From Imbricaverruca yamaguchii (lineage: Eukaryota; Arthropoda; Thecostraca; Neoverrucidae), in NCBI GenBank assembly GCA_034440575.1, contig JAOTOL010001604.1, positions 1,284,001-1,348,000 on the forward strand: a stretch of 64,000 bases of DNA, given 5' to 3'. The notes under the pieces were generated by a model. That model saw nothing but the letters and a program-made list of their open reading frames with translations. It was not told the DNA's origin and made no database searches. Position numbers and translations under genes: made by a program. Positions within the stretch are counted from its first letter, which is position 1. Each line of letters begins with the position of its first letter. This document shows, piece by piece, positions 1 to 14,865 of the stretch.

Positions 1-1340
1 GCGGCGAGTCGGCTGGCACTGCGGTGTCGACTTCGGTGAGCGGGCTGATGTGACATCGGACGGTGAGCCAGCCGGAGTTGTGACGTCAGCTAGTGAGTCG
101 GCTGTGACGTCAGCTGGTGTCGGCGTCCGTGACGTCATCAGTGAGCCACAGAAGCGTTCTCTGCTGGAAATCCGCCAACAGAGACCTCATCGGGTGTGCA
201 GTTGCTGACGGAGCGTCGGTGTCCGGCCGTTGGTGACGACCAGCTGGGCGTGCGCACATGCGGTGAGGCAGTGGCGAGACGTGCGGTCCCTCGGTGTCCG
301 GGTGACGCCATCGGTCCTCCGGCGAGAGGGAGAGAGATAGGGATGTGACCGGGCGTGGCATGCGGAGAGTGGAGAGAGAGACGCACAGTGGCTCTCAAGA
401 TCACATCGTGGTCACCAGTGTAGCGCCTGTTGGGTGCGTATGTGGATGTGTGGACAGGCGTAAATAATCTGGGAAAGCCACAGGGAGACGTCTTTGCCAA
501 AGAACACCTGGAACGTGAACAGCTACGCTGTACCGCCCCCTCAGTGCGGTCTTGACGTCTCGGAGGGATAGAAGGAGAAAGAAGAATGATTGCGCGGCGG
601 TGGTGACGCGTGTCACCGCCGCTGCCCCAGCTTCCCCCCAAACGACCCGCGAGATGTCGGACACGAGAACTCTGTATTGACATGACGACATAGCGGCAAT
701 TCACGCGGACTAGAACACACAGCATGTACGAGTTTTAACACTAAAGTGTGCAGCTATGGAGGAGCAAATGCAAACGAGTTAAGTATATAGGTAAGTCGGC
801 TCAGTGAAGTGGAATGCTATTATATCAGATGGCTACTGGACATAGAGCATTGGAGATGAGCGGAGAAACGAGATGAAACGGACCTGGATACGTAGACTGG
901 ATACTGGATGTGTGGACAGGCGTAAATGATCTTTTTTATCCCAATCATGCTCAGCTCTCTATACCACCAGTTCCAGTTTGCAATAACATTTCATTTCGAC
1001 ATCAACTACTGAACCAGATGATGGCAGCACTACTAATCAGGGGTGTCAATTTTTTTAAAACATTGGGTGGGCCGAAGTGTACCGGACCCCGCCCCCCCCC
1101 CCCTCCCTTCCCCCAACGAAAAACTTATCGGATTTCGCCCACTATATTTTCCGACCTCAATAATTCTGATTTTTATTTGACGATGTGTATGTTTATGTTT
1201 ATCTAACATTCTTGCCAACGCGAAAAAATCGTCCAGTAACAGGTGAAGTCACATAAGCAAAAGAGCAGTGCACCGTACATGTCAACATAAAAATTGTGCG
1301 TCGTAGCATACGACTACAGTGTCATACAGTGTATTCTGGT
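1..1340. other. Sequence upstream of INTS6, no gene recognised
   Basis: I see no coding region with family resemblance here. Open frames of 80-195 codons exist in several frames but overlap each other and carry no domain motif. The stretch is moderately GC-rich with short GTGACGTCAG-type repeats near 85-135. A long C run lies at about 1089-1101. Confidence 0.5.
444..927. repeat. Exact 22-bp direct repeat at 444-465 and 906-927
   Basis: The same 22 bases, beginning GGATGTGTGGACAGG and ending GCGTAAAT, occur at both places. The 440 bp between them could be an inserted element with a long target-site duplication, but I recognise no element ends inside, so a simple duplication is equally possible. 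Confidence 0.45.
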
Positions 1341-1586
<246 letters not shown>

Positions 1587-3427
1587 TCGTGTGTTGTCGG
1601 GGGGCCGTCACTGTCCGTCACTGTCACCGTCACTGTCGTCGTCATCGTTTCTGTCACCCTCCCCTCACTCCAAACACCAACAAACACACAGCGGCTCAAA
1701 TGTAATATTTCTGCGCCCATAACCTTGCCCTCAAACGCACAACGGTCATCATTGTCACCACACCATACTTTCTCCCGTGTCCGCGCATCCAATATCATTG
1801 ATTATCGTTGTGTAATGCTTGTGGGATATAATGCCAGATCCTCGATAGGTCCTGGGCTTTGAGTCGAGTCAGTTGGGCTTCAGTCCCGATAGACTCGTTA
1901 GGCCTTGGGTTAGCCCGCATGGACCTGGCCAAGGCCGACCCGACATAAAAAGATTCAAACAGGCCGGCCACCGGCCTGTTTCAAACTGCAAATCACACAC
2001 TAATGCCCGAAGTAGCGTCAACTGATGATTGGTCGTCCGCCTTGGGTCCTCCATTGCGAAGATTGGCAATGTCGTTCGAGCTCCTGTCTTGGCTGTTTCA
2101 GAACCACGCATTTTATCAGACGTATTGAGTATCTGCTTGACTGATTAAGCTTGTCATTTATTAATCGTTTGTCTTGGTGCAGGTCGCTATGCTGCACCTG
2201 AAATATCTTAGACCAGTCTCTGGGCATGACAAGCACGGTTGCCCAAAAAGTGGAAGCATCGTGCATGCCTGAAGGATTGTGCGCCTAATAGTCGTGCCGG
2301 GGTTCCGGTACGCTATACGGAACTGCCCCATTCCACGATATAACTGTTCTGGTTTTTCCATGGTATTCTGCATATTTGAATGGGATATTTTTGTTGGGAC
2401 TTATGCGATCCCAATGGGATATATGGGATCCCATATTCCCATAAAGAATATGTGTCAATCCCAGGGGAATTTTTTTCACTTGGGTATTTATCCACATATA
2501 ACTTATTTATACCCTGGCATGGCTCAGTTATCAGCGAAAAAGGCTATTATTGCTATTGCGTTTTGCGTGAATGATGCGCCATGCCAAGAACAAACAAGAC
2601 ATCAATATGAAATCATGTTTTCCATTCCCAATCCACATTTTGAAACTAAACAAACATGATGCGCCAACACAATGGATGCTGAGGCGCCCTTTTGGGTGAA
2701 GCAGGTCCCCTTTGACCTTCGCCCCTCCTAAAGGAATTTCGTAGCTACGCTACTAGACATTCTCCAGCCCCTATGACGACGCTTACACCTATGCTTTTTG
2801 GCATATGCTGAATTGCGTGTGCAGCTCATGCGATCTTTCAATTTTAGCAACAGCGAGTCTTCTACACTCCTGATTCTGCAGCAGCGCCGTTAATGTCAAT
2901 ATGTTATTGCAGCGGCGAGGTGGTGTCTCCTGATTCTCTGCGGTTTTTCAGCGGCAATAGCCCTCATTGGTCGTTATTTTCTGCTCCAGCTCCTGGTGTT
3001 GATGTCATTGAAGATATTTTTTATGATTTCCAGTGTTAAGATGTCCTAAGATACGACATTTCGGACGTTTTCCGAGGGTATGGTTAGGGTGCCCCGAGGC
3101 TCTACGGTTTTGGTGCAGATCTGGCGCAGCTTTCGTGCAGCGGTCAAGAGTACTCGGCGGACCGAATGAGTTGAATAGGGGAAGTACTGTGTCATTGGAA
3201 AGTCGTCGCATCACGCCTCTTTTTGCTGGAAATATCCCAAGAATTGCTTGGCGTCTAAGGTCTTCATTAGAACTGTGATCATTAATTCCTTATTCTGAAG
3301 GGAAAAGTTGAATAGGCTGACATCCTCTATTATCTGTGCTGGCTGTTTAAATCTAGAAGTCTTCTGAAAGCATCAACCCACGGAATGTTAATTTGATATG
3401 TAGAAACGTTCAAATAACATCAAGATC
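1587..3427. other. Sequence immediately upstream of the INTS6 start, no gene recognised
   Basis: No coding gene is visible. It holds a perfect 11-bp GC-rich hairpin at 1957-1981 (AAACAGGCCGG, loop CCA) and AT-rich palindromic sequence near 2395-2445. The INTS6 promoter and 5' UTR should lie at the right end or further upstream across a 5' intron, but I see no clear TATA box or initiator to place them. Confidence 0.4.
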
Positions 3428-3544
3428 ATGACAATTATTGTCTTTCTCATTGATACCTCTGCATCAATGAATCAGCAAGCCTTCTCTGGTGGCCACCCAA
3501 CCCTTCTGGATGTTGCGAAAGGAGCTGTGGAGACCTTCGTTAAG
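3428..3544 (+). CDS. INTS6: INTS6 coding exon 1 (residues 1-39)
   Basis: Begins at ATG with MTIIVFLIDTSASMNQ, the first strand and metal-binding loop of the VWA domain. It ends ...AVETFVK before donor GTGAGT, phase 0. The exon and its surroundings are AT-rich, unlike the later exons. Confidence 0.95.
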
Positions 3545-6500
3545 GTGAGTGGCTGCTTCTGTGTAATTAATAATATTCTACTAGGGCACATGTGCAATGT
3601 AATTCCTGAATATTTGCCAGACAAGTAACAGGGGTGTTGGGAGTGGTTTAGTGGTTCATGTTGAAGTCTAAATATGAAGGCCTCTGGTTCAATACTCATA
3701 CAATTCAGGATGCTTTCGAAACCCATGGCCCACTGGTGAAGCATTGTGGTTGGCACCATCAGACCTGGATGTATGTAAAGTGTTGTGACCCCACCCCCCA
3801 ATAAATAAACAAGCAGAGGGAAATTGATGCAAATGTTTTCAGCTCAACAATGTGCTTTTTTACTTCCATTTCTAGCTTGTTCTGTTGAAAATTTGTCATG
3901 GCTACATGACTCATGTGAACCTGATTCTTTCTTATTAAAGTGACATGAATTTCAGGATCTGATTTGTGTCTATTTCGTGCCTATTTCCTATAAAGGCAAG
4001 GAAATGAACTTATTTGTAAGGGAAATTTTCATGCATGCCTCTTTGTGATGATAACATTTCTGTTGTAATATCTTTGTATGTGAAACATATTTACATCAAT
4101 TTTTTGTGTATCCATAAATTAAATGGTGAATGCACATTTCTCAATTAGGATATTAGCAGAAAGCCAAGATACTATGTGGCTGATTTTTTTTCATAACTTC
4201 TGTTGGAGGTTCAGGTAAAATTTGATTCCTTGGACTTTTGATAACATGTCTTTTATGTGGTGAAGATGATGCTACCATTTATTTTATCTGCATATGATAT
4301 TTTATATATTTTGTGTCTTGCCTATGCATACTGGATATGCATTGAACGTGAGCTTTAACTGGTGCTTAATCTCATTGGTTTGAATTCCTGAAAAGTGTAT
4401 TACTTAAGGAGCATCCTAGCAAGGAGCTAGGATGCTATCCTTCAGCCATTGTTTTTATGCTTCAATATCAATGGTATATGAGCAGTTGTAATAATACCCA
4501 CCATCATATTTTCTGTCATGATTCTCCTCTTGTTAATCTGTCCATTCTTGGGTGTGGGTGCACTCCCACCCCCACCCCATCCCCCCACCCCACCCTCACT
4601 CCATCCCCCCACCCCAACCCCCTGCTGGTGTTATGCAGATATTGGAAATGACTGTTGTAGCATGCTGAAATTTGGGGTACATTTTCCCACAGCAATTTGG
4701 ATGTTTTGTGAAAACAGAGGTTTGGTCATCTTCATTCCACAAGATATTCAAGGTCAAGTGAGGTCACATGCAAAAAGTTCAACCAGTTATCATGCTTTAA
4801 TGGTCAAATATATTTGATTGAAACTGAACGTTTGCTTATATTTAGGGATGGAAGAAATTGCACCAGAGGAATCTTCTTTTTTGATGATTCATTAGTTTTG
4901 CATAACTGCCCATTAGGGCTATAATCAGGAGATTTGGCCTAAAGTGAGCATTTTTTTATGAGGACAAGTTGAATTAAAGCAAAGGTTCAATGTCCACTGT
5001 GTTGCTTAGGAAATTGAAATCTGACGAAAATTGAAAACTCAAAATTTTCAAAATATATCAATAGCGATTTTTGTATCAGCAAAACTTCTGAGGCCATGGT
5101 TCATTTTGTATTCCTTTTCTGATTATAATTTTTACATTTTCCACAAAATGAACCCCCCAGAGCCAAGAAATTCAGTGCCTTGAAATATAACTGCATTTGG
5201 GTTCATCAGTGTCAGTGAAGCGTCCGTAATATTTGCTCCGAAATTTACTCCGACCCATCCCCTGTTCGCCCGCCCCATGATTAGTTGTACTTCTGGTGCT
5301 GGAGTAGCAAATCCGACCAACTCTATTTGAGATTAAAAAATGTAACCGTCTATGAGCGGTTTTACAGGGGAAATTTGCTCTCCCGTCTAGCAGCTCTGGA
5401 TCTTTCCAAGTCGATCCTTGCTTCAACTAAACATTCCAGACATGAACTAAACAAGTACATAAAGGAACTTTTAATGTTCATAAGAATCGTTTTCAGTATT
5501 TTTTTGTCAGCTTTTTCATACAAAATAACTATCTTGGTGGTGAGAATAAAACTATTTTAGACTGATTGCTTTAGTATAATTTTCATTAAACCATCATATA
5601 TTCCAAAACAATAGTCCATCCATATCCAATAGTCACATGGGGTTTCTTGTATCAGGTATGCGTGGAGCCGGTTCCTGGTGTCGGGTGCGCGTTTGTGAAC
5701 TTCGTGGACATCATTAAGTATACCTTTGTTACCATTTTCTCTACCATTGCTCATGAAGTTGGCTTATAACCTCATCCTGTGCTAATAATTTGACCACAGC
5801 CAATTTTGAGGTCTGAGGCAGAGCTGTGTATTATGCGTCGGTGGCGAATGGTGCGCACAAACTCGGAATGGCGCAAGGGTTGACCGGGCCATGAAATCCA
5901 TTTTGGGGTGCTTGAGATTTTTTAGAACAACGGAAGTTCAAATGAATGAAGCAATAATTCAAATGAATCGCGGGTGAACTCTGCTTATTAGTTGTGGGAC
6001 CAGTCCTTCGGAGAAGTTTTTGTTGAAGGATGATCCCGGTTGTGTGGTCCGCCCAAGATGAGTGAGTGCGATTCATCCTGAGCTCTGCCAGGAGAAATGT
6101 TATTGGTGTATTCACATCACATCATGCCTATTTATCATAAATATTTGTTCGTGAACTTTGAGAATACATCACCAAATTTCATTAAAGCAATACTACCTGG
6201 TTATGGACAACTCATTTTTTGTGCAGTAAAGTTTTTGACATGGCTTAGTTTGCCAAGATGTTTATGCATACAAAAATGCTAACATTGGTCTTCAGTCCCA
6301 CTAAAACAGGGTTCATTGTCAGCAAGTGCATAGCTATTTTTTGGAATCCAGCTACAAAATTCGTACTTGCCTATAGTGTATTTTGTACTCCAGAAGGAAA
6401 AACGAAGAACAACATTCTTTGGTAGTGCTACAACTGAAAGTCCATACCTGAAAACAACGAACAAATTCAGCGATCCCTACACGCCGACCAGTCAATGTCA

Positions 6501-9500
6501 CAATACATCTTCAAAATGCAGTACAAACCGTACCTCAAATGTTCGTCGGTGCTGCGCTAAAAACGTCTCCGCACAACTGGTGGCACTTTCCAACCTGTGT
6601 GAAGATGCTATATTTGAGTCAATGTAGTGTTAATCATTACTTCAATATTTATTCAATATTGATTCAATATTTATCAATATTTATTCTTATAGATTATATA
6701 TTTAGATTAATAAATATCTATTCAATATTTTTGGATACTTGTGCTGGAGTGTTTGCCGAAAAGTACCAGAAATCCCTACTTGGCAAGTCTGGGGTACTTG
6801 GTTTTGCCAGAGTAAGTACTTGAAGCTTTCTTTGGCTATTAAGATGCTTTGAATGTGCCATCTAGGGTCATTTTCTTAAAGAGAACTTTTTTAGACACAA
6901 TGAGCCCATTCAATGCAAAAAAAAAATCACTTCAAATTTCCTAAAAGCGGCCCCGGAGCAAGCAAGTTCTCCGAGGCGATTACAGCAAGAAACCAATGCC
7001 ATTTGTGCACTTATGCATGACTGTCAAGTAATTTTTTGTAAATGTGTGCAAAGATAAATCATGCCCTTTGAAATATAACTGAATTTGGGGTTTGTCAGTG
7101 TCAGTGAAGGGTCCGTTATACTTGTTCAAATTTTACTCCGAGCCATCTGTTTGCCGGCGCGGTTTGCCAGCCGGCCAGGGGCCAACCTGAACCTGGCATG
7201 CACCTGTATCCCGAGCCTGTCATGTAGCCTAACCCTAGCCTGTCTTATAGCTGTAACCAGAGCCGGTCATATGGCTGTAACCCGAGCCGGTCATTTGAAG
7301 GAGGGCGAGACGATTTGTACTGTAGCAGGTCGGCTGACGCCCGGATGCAGACCAAGTGTGGATCCATATACAGCCCGGTTGGCGACCAAGTGTGGATCCA
7401 TGTACAGCCTGGATGGCGACCAAGTGTGGATCCATGTACAGCCTGGATGGCTGCCAAGTGTGGATCCTGCACGGCCTGCACGACGGCCAAGTTTAGATCC
7501 CTGTGCGCTCTGGTGACTGCCAAGTGTGGATTCCTGTACGGGCCGGGATATCTGAATCAAGACGCTCCTCAATCTCTGCAAAAGGGACGGTTTATCCACG
7601 ACCGACTTCACCTCCCCCCACCACCATGACGCATCACCTTTCCGTGGTGGTGGGGGGGGGGGATTGCGTGCTTCAAGGATCCGGCGGCCAGACCACCAGG
7701 CGGCCGGGGAGAGATCAGACTAAGAGTGCCTCACTCGTCTTTCCATCCATACGCCCCCATTCCAATGCCCATCTCATCACAATCCATGTCCTTCACCTAG
7801 CCCTACAACACTACTATGAGCACCATCCCTACTATGAGCAGGCAGGGCAACTTCCCCGGTCCTGCCCACCAGCTCAGTTTTATCTGGGTAGCCGCGCCCC
7901 CTCGGCCCGTCCCCCGGGGTTGACTGAGTCCTGGAGGTTGAGGTCCCCCGTCGCTTGGTGCTAGTTGTGACGGGGCACCAACACACCTCTTTGGTCCTGA
8001 TATCCCGGAGGGGCGGGCGGGCCCGTGGGGCCTCACGCGGGTCAAATGACAGGTCGCCTCGGGGTAGGGGCCTGGGTTTCCCAATGCCTGCCGGCCCGGC
8101 CGGCCGGGGTCAAGGGGTGGGCGGCGCTGGATCCTGGTCGGGGTGGTGAGTCTCTCTCTCTCCCGGCCAGGTGAAGGCACCGCCTGCCCCGTATACCTCC
8201 TCGGGCGCCTGGCGACCTCCCGTTCGCGGGACCCAGGCGTCCCCCAGTAGGGCCCCTTGGGGGTGGGGCGCTCGAGGAGCCGAAACCAAGAACAGCGAAT
8301 TGCACCGACAACAGCAAAAAACATTCCTGGTCCCTCTCGTGAGGGCCAGACCACCTGCTCTGGGGGACGTAATACGTTTTCCGCTACCCCGCGAGTCCTC
8401 ATTCTTCGAGGGAAAACACACTCTCTTGGTTCTTTGTCCCCCTTCATAGACGTAACGGATGCGACCGGTTTGGAAAAGTTGTTCGTTGTGAGAAGTTGAA
8501 GGATGGAGGGTTGGAGGTGGAGTTTGCGGTGGCTGAGGAAGCGGAGAGAGCGTTGTCGATGACTAAGTTTGTTTATAGTGTGAGAAAGGGTGGCAAGAAG
8601 GTAGACGAAATTATTACAATATACGTAGAACCCCATAAAACCAAGAACTCGTTGAGAGGTATCATCAATTGTTTTGACTTGAGGGACGTACCGGAGGAAG
8701 AGATTGTCAATGGACTAGCAGAATTTGGAGTGATTGGAGCGAGAAAGTTGAAGGTGAGGAGAGGTGCAGAGATGGTCACAACCAACAACACCGTACTGAC
8801 ATTTAACACGAGCGATCTTCCTGGTGAGATTCGTGTGGGATACGTCCGGGTTAAGGTTCGTATTTTCTTTCCCAACCCTATGAGGTGTTTTAAATGCCAG
8901 AAATTCGGTCATACAAACCAGTTATGTCGTAATCGCCCTGCATGTGGCAAGTGCGCCTCCCAAGAACACGGAAGTGAGCATTGCTCCTCCGAGACCACCC
9001 GTTGCGCAAACTGTGGCCCAGAACAGGACCCCCACTCGTATGACAGGATTTGCCCCATCTACCTGAAGGAGAAGGAAATTATTGCTATTAAACACACACA
9101 AAAAGTAACCTTCCGCGAGGCCAGAGATGTGTATGAACACACTCACCCCAGAATCACCTACGCATCAAAAGTCATACCGTTATCCCACAACATATTCAGC
9201 CCGACAAGGTTCCTGAGCTCATCTCTCAAATGACAGCCCTACTTCGTTCCTTTGGAGTGCCCCTTACGATACCAACAAGTAACAGGCAGCCAACCCAAGA
9301 CTGCGTTAAGACCGCCGAAATGCCCCCACCATATGTAATCCTGCACATGACACAACCGACACGGCAGAGCGCGTTGCTTCGTCGCCAAGGGCTCAGGAAG
9401 TCGCAGTTACGACACCCGTTCAGCGGACCAAGAAGCCCCCTAAGACCTCCACTACCCTTGAATCCTTACCCGCCATACCCACCGAACTCACTCCTATCCA

Positions 9501-12500
9501 GCCTTCCAAAACCACGCCAACTCCCCCACCCCCCACCACCACCAACCATCTCAGATTCAAAGCTTGGACATCCTATGGTGCATGTGCGCCCTGGAGCCAC
9601 AGATTTAGGAGCATAGGGTCGCACCGCCCGACATGTCCCAATCCCCCTCGACCTCCATGCCTGAGGGCCAGCGCCCACTGGCAACACCTCACTCCACGCC
9701 ATTACCCGCAGCGGCCATGAGAACGCCGGAGACAGCTTCCCGTCGAACCGTGCACCCCCCAATATCCTCCCCATCCCCAAATCGCGCTATGAAGCGTGCT
9801 CTTCCCGGTGCGGTGTTGCCAAGTGAGTTTGGGAGCCCACGTTCACGCCCACGAAGCCAAGACCCCGGACTACAGGACCATGACTTAGTCACTCTTGGCC
9901 TTTTACGCTTTTAGCTTAGGATTTCCTCCTTCACTTACTGACGAATGAATATTTTACAGTGGAACTGTAGAGGTGTGAGAACTAGTATTAACGAATTACA
10001 ACATATTTTGCACCGTCGTACACCGGCCGTAATATGCCTATAGGATACCAAACTATCTCCCGGTGCTTCCTTTTATTTAAGAAACTACTCTGTTTTACGC
10101 AAGGACGTCACCCGCACTGTGGCACATGGTGGTGTGCTTCTTGCCGTCCACCACTCAGTCCCCTTCCAACAAGTACAACTGAGATCAAACATCCAGGCTG
10201 TCGCTGCTCAGATAATAATTAATCGCCGTGTTATCACCATATGCTCCATATACTTACCACCAGGAACAATTTTTCCACTTGCAGAACTGCTGCAAGTGGT
10301 AAAATCAGCTCGCTCCCACGCTGATTTTATGCGGTGACTTTAACGCACATCACCATGTTTGGGGCTCAGCGAATAGTACTGGTCGTGGACGAGCATTGGA
10401 ACGTATAATCCGGAATTTTCCACTTGGTATTCTTAACACTGGAACTCCAACACACATTACATTGCAAATAGGACAGACCTCTGTGCTGGACCTGACGCTT
10501 TGCAGCCCTGAACTTTCTCCCTGTTTAGAGTGGTCGGTGCATGATGATCCGGGTACAAGTGACCATTTTCCCGTTTGGACGCGCTTTATTGATGGTGTGG
10601 AAGCTGGTCGACGACCCCCAAGTGGATTTTTGAAAAAGATTACTGGAGTTCCTTCCAGTCCGATGTCGAGGAGAGACTCGGCGAGTGCTCCGAAGGATTG
10701 GTTTCCATAGAGATGTTTACAACCGCAACGTTGCAAAGTGCTCAGCAATATATTCCTCGTTCGTCGGACACGCCACGCCGTGTACCAGTCCCCTGGTGGT
10801 CTGGTAAATGCCGAGACGCATTATGTGCTAGAAAGAAGGCATTCCGTATTTTCAATCGTGACAGCTGCATGGCGAATCTCGTAGCTTTCCGTAAGGCAAG
10901 GGCACAGGCGAGGCGCACAATTGCTGACTCCAAGCGACAATCCTGGAAAGCTTATATCAACACGTTCAACCGTTCCACCTCACTGTCATCGGTGTGGTCC
11001 CGCATCAAACGCATCTCAGGCATACTTACCTGTACCCCACTCCCCACACTGCACATAAATGGGCAAGATATTATTAATCCGAAGGACGTCGCTAACGAGA
11101 TTGGATGGGCCTTCTCAGAACGATCGAAAAATAAAAACAGTAGACGTTTATCGGAATACAAAGGCCGGTGTGAGGCACTACCCCTTGATTTTACAACAAT
11201 AGATTCTACCCATTACAACAATCCATTCTCTATTTCCGAACTGACTGCTGCTTTAAGCACCCTTAAGAACGTAGCAAAAGGACCCGACACCTTACACAAT
11301 GATATTATTAAACATCTGCCGATTACAGCTTTAAACACACTTGTGTTCAACGAAATGTGGAAAAGGGGAACATTTCCATTGACATGGCGGAGGGCGCTTG
11401 TCGTCCCTATCTGCAAGCCAAGCAAAACTGGAAAGGACCCACTTCATTATCGACCCATATCATTGACCTGCTATCTTTGCAAATTGTTTGAAAAAATGGT
11501 GAACTTGCGACTCGTGTGGTTCTTAGAACACAACCATGTACTCATCTCGATACAGAGTGGCTTTCGCAGACATCGTAGCACATTTGACCATATTTTAGCT
11601 CTCGATTCCGTTGTACGCCTGAGTTTCATGAAACGATGTCATACCGCTGTCATATTTTTCGACGTTGACGGCGCTTATGATACCGCATGGCGTCATGGTA
11701 TCCTCATGCGGTTGCACCAAATAGGCATAAGAGGCCCGATGGGGTTTTTCTTGACGAATTTTGTAACAAACAGGACATTTCGGGTCAGAATAGGTGGCTA
11801 CCTCTCTGATACCTTCCAACAGCTTGATGGGGTTCCGCGGGGAAGTATATTGAGTGTGACTGTTCGCCATTGCCATAAATGATGTGGGTGATGCACTGCC
11901 AACATCGGTAGGACGAGCGTTATTCGTGGATGATTTTACAGTATGGTTCTCCTCGTACGGTGCGGACGGTGGAAAGCCAGCTCCATTTAACTTTAGTGAA
12001 ATTGATGGAGTAGTGTGATACAACTGGTTTCACTTTATCCACCTCAAAGACTACTGCTGTTCACTTCTGTCGGAAACGTCGTTGCACAGACCCAACGATA
12101 AGGATGAACGGTCACCTCATACCTTTCAGACCTGCAGTCAAGTTTCTGGGGGTGTCGATGGATCGCCATGTTACGTATAAAACTCACATCACTGACCTTA
12201 TCAACAAATGTACAAAAGGTCTCCAGGTAATGAGCACCGTTTCTAGGTGTTCATATGGAACTGACAGATCAGTTTTACTTCTCATGTACCGATCGCTCGT
12301 GCGTTCTAAAATTAACTATGGATCTTTTATTTATGACGGAGCGAGTGCCACATCCAAGCGCTGTCTTGATGTGATCACCAATTCAGCCCTTCGCATCGTT
12401 ACTGGAGCCTTCCGCACCTCACCGGCTGCTAGTGTAATGGTAGAAGTAGACGAGCCACCTCTTGCACTACGCCGTAAGTTATTGGGCGCGAGATATGCAT

Positions 12501-14739
12501 GCAATGTTGCTCAAAACCGGAACCATCCAGCCTATCGGTGAATTTTATCAGGGACGTCAAGTGCACGTCACATTACTCAGCGTGGACTACCGTTTTCTAC
12601 TCGTATGTCCCCGATTCTTCGAGAATGTAATATCCGGCCGCGTTCCGTAGCACGTGTAATCACTCCGAGCACTCCCCCTTGGCATGTTGTCCCAGTGAAA
12701 ACTGACATGACTCTAACCTACTCAAAGAAAGGGCAGGTGAGCCCGGAGGAACTCCGCATGTTAGCATTGGAAAAAATACACGAATATCATCACTTTTCAC
12801 GCATTTACACAGACGGCTCAAAGGTCGCCTCTGGTGTCGGGTGTGCTTTCGTAATTAGACAAGGTGTTGGATCTTTTTGTTTACCGACGCAAACATCGAT
12901 TTTTACTGCCGAACTGTATGCCATTCTGCAAGCCCTCTACTTTACACAGAAAGACCGGTCCACAAAACACATGATTTTCGCAGACTCTTTTAGCAGTCTC
13001 CTGGTACTGAACACCTTTAACCAGGATAACCGACTTGTTCGGAGGATTACCAAAGTCGTAAAATCCCTAGATGACGTTGGCAGAAATATCGTGTTCTGTT
13101 GGATTCCCAGCCATGTTGGACTCGCGGGAAACGAAGCTCCCGACATTACCGCCAAACACGCCTTTGGTAATGGCGGTGTGGTCCGTCTACGGCTCCCTCC
13201 AAGGGATCTACACCCCACTATATTATCAAATATACGGTCAGAATGGCAACGAACCTGGAATTCCAAGTGTAGTAAGCTCAGAGTTTTAAAACCGACACTA
13301 GGAAAATGGCTGTCCTCTCACCGAACCAAAAGCCGGGAAGAAGTAATACTCTGCCGATTGAGAATAGGTCATACATTCGCAACACGCAGTTACATGCTTA
13401 CCGGTGACGACCGATCTCTATGTCCGCGCTGCTCGTACCCGCTTACCGTGTACCATGTTTTAGTTGGCTGTACACTACTAGATCCTCTACGACGCCAGAT
13501 GTTAGGGCGGTTGAATACCGACTCCTCTTTACGTATGCTTATAGGGAACGACTCTGAGGTCGTGGTGTCTGGGAATATTTTTACGTTCATTCGACAAGCT
13601 TGCCTTGACGTGATATACCCTCACCCGTGAAGATAGATAGCAAGATATGCTAGCAGCACCGTAGAGTGATTAAAATTTAGTTATGGGCGCAAAGTAACCC
13701 TTGATATCGACGCGCCCCTAAACTCCAATCCACCACCACCACCGACTTCACCGCCGTCCGCAGGAGTGTAGGCATGCAGGCTCTGGTTTATGCCCGTTGC
13801 ATACATTAATATTTAGTAACTGCCGCTATCGAGACAACCAGAGCCGGAGAAATCGCAGCAACTTGTTGACAGGCCGGCTGGCTGGCTGGCTGATCATATA
13901 CATGCTGCTCTACACTGGATGGACCGGACTGGAATTCAATGGACAGTGCGTGAGACGAAATGTATGACCCTCAATATACCAGGAGGTGCTGAGTTTACAT
14001 CAAAAGTAACGTCAGGATGAGAAATGTAATCTGTGTATTTACATCACATCTTACCTATTCATCATAAATATTTGTTTGGGAACTTTTTGAATGCATCATC
14101 CACCTACACTCGGGCAATATCTATCCCATTTGCACATATCATGGGTATATTTTTCGGAGTACTTTAGCTACTGAGGGCATTTCCCACTAGATGCATTCCT
14201 TGGCACAATTGCACCTATTCATGACTTAGCTTGCTGACATATTGCTGACTTAGCAGTTAGGCTATATGTACATGTATAATGTTTGTATGGTACATGCATA
14301 ATGAAATGCTAACATTTATATTAATTCAATTAAAGCAATACTACCTGGTTATGGACAGCTCATTTTTTAGTGCAGCAAAATTTTAGACATGGCTTAGCTT
14401 GCCAAGATGTTTATGCATACAAAAATGCTAACATTGGTTTTCAGCCCCATGAAAACAAGGTTAATTATCAGCAAGTGCATAGCCGTTTTTTTCATCCAGC
14501 TAAAAAATTCGTACTCCAGCTAAAAATTTTGTACTCCTCTACCAAGAAAAAATATGGAAATCCTACACTGCAAGAAAAAGCAATGTCAATTGTGATAATG
14601 TATTGCCTCCATAGTGATGGGTGCATGGGGGTGTAAAATTACAATGGTGGTTTCATGCCCCACTTGCTGAGCACTTTCTGATGATCACTTTCTGATCACT
14701 TGTTTTCGTGCAATGATTAGTAGTTTGGAATTAAGAGAG

Positions 14740-14823
<84 letters not shown>

Positions 14824-14834
14824 CGTCTCTAATT

Positions 14835-14865
<31 letters not shown>

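Larger units (their letters stand above)
7613..13740 (+). mobile_element. Full-length, mutated I-group non-LTR retrotransposon (LINE)
   Basis: The element is 6128 bp and lies between perfect 12-bp target-site duplications. It has a GC-rich 5' region (7613 to about 8360), ORF1 with three CCHC-type zinc knuckles, ORF2 with apurinic-type endonuclease, reverse transcriptase, RNase H and a C-terminal Cys-His motif, and a 3' tail with a GGGCGC/GCGCCC hairpin ending in CCACCACCACC. Endonuclease plus RNase H and multiple knuckles are typical of the I/R1/LOA-like part of the LINE tree; the exact clade is my inference. Both frames carry several frameshifts and at least one stop, so this copy is dead, but the intact duplication argues for a fairly recent insertion. 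It lies in INTS6 intron 1, same strand as the gene. Confidence 0.93.

Noticed and set aside
1957..1981. GC-rich hairpin as a bacterial-type terminator
   Set aside because: The window is eukaryotic, with no gene upstream and no U tract after the stem.
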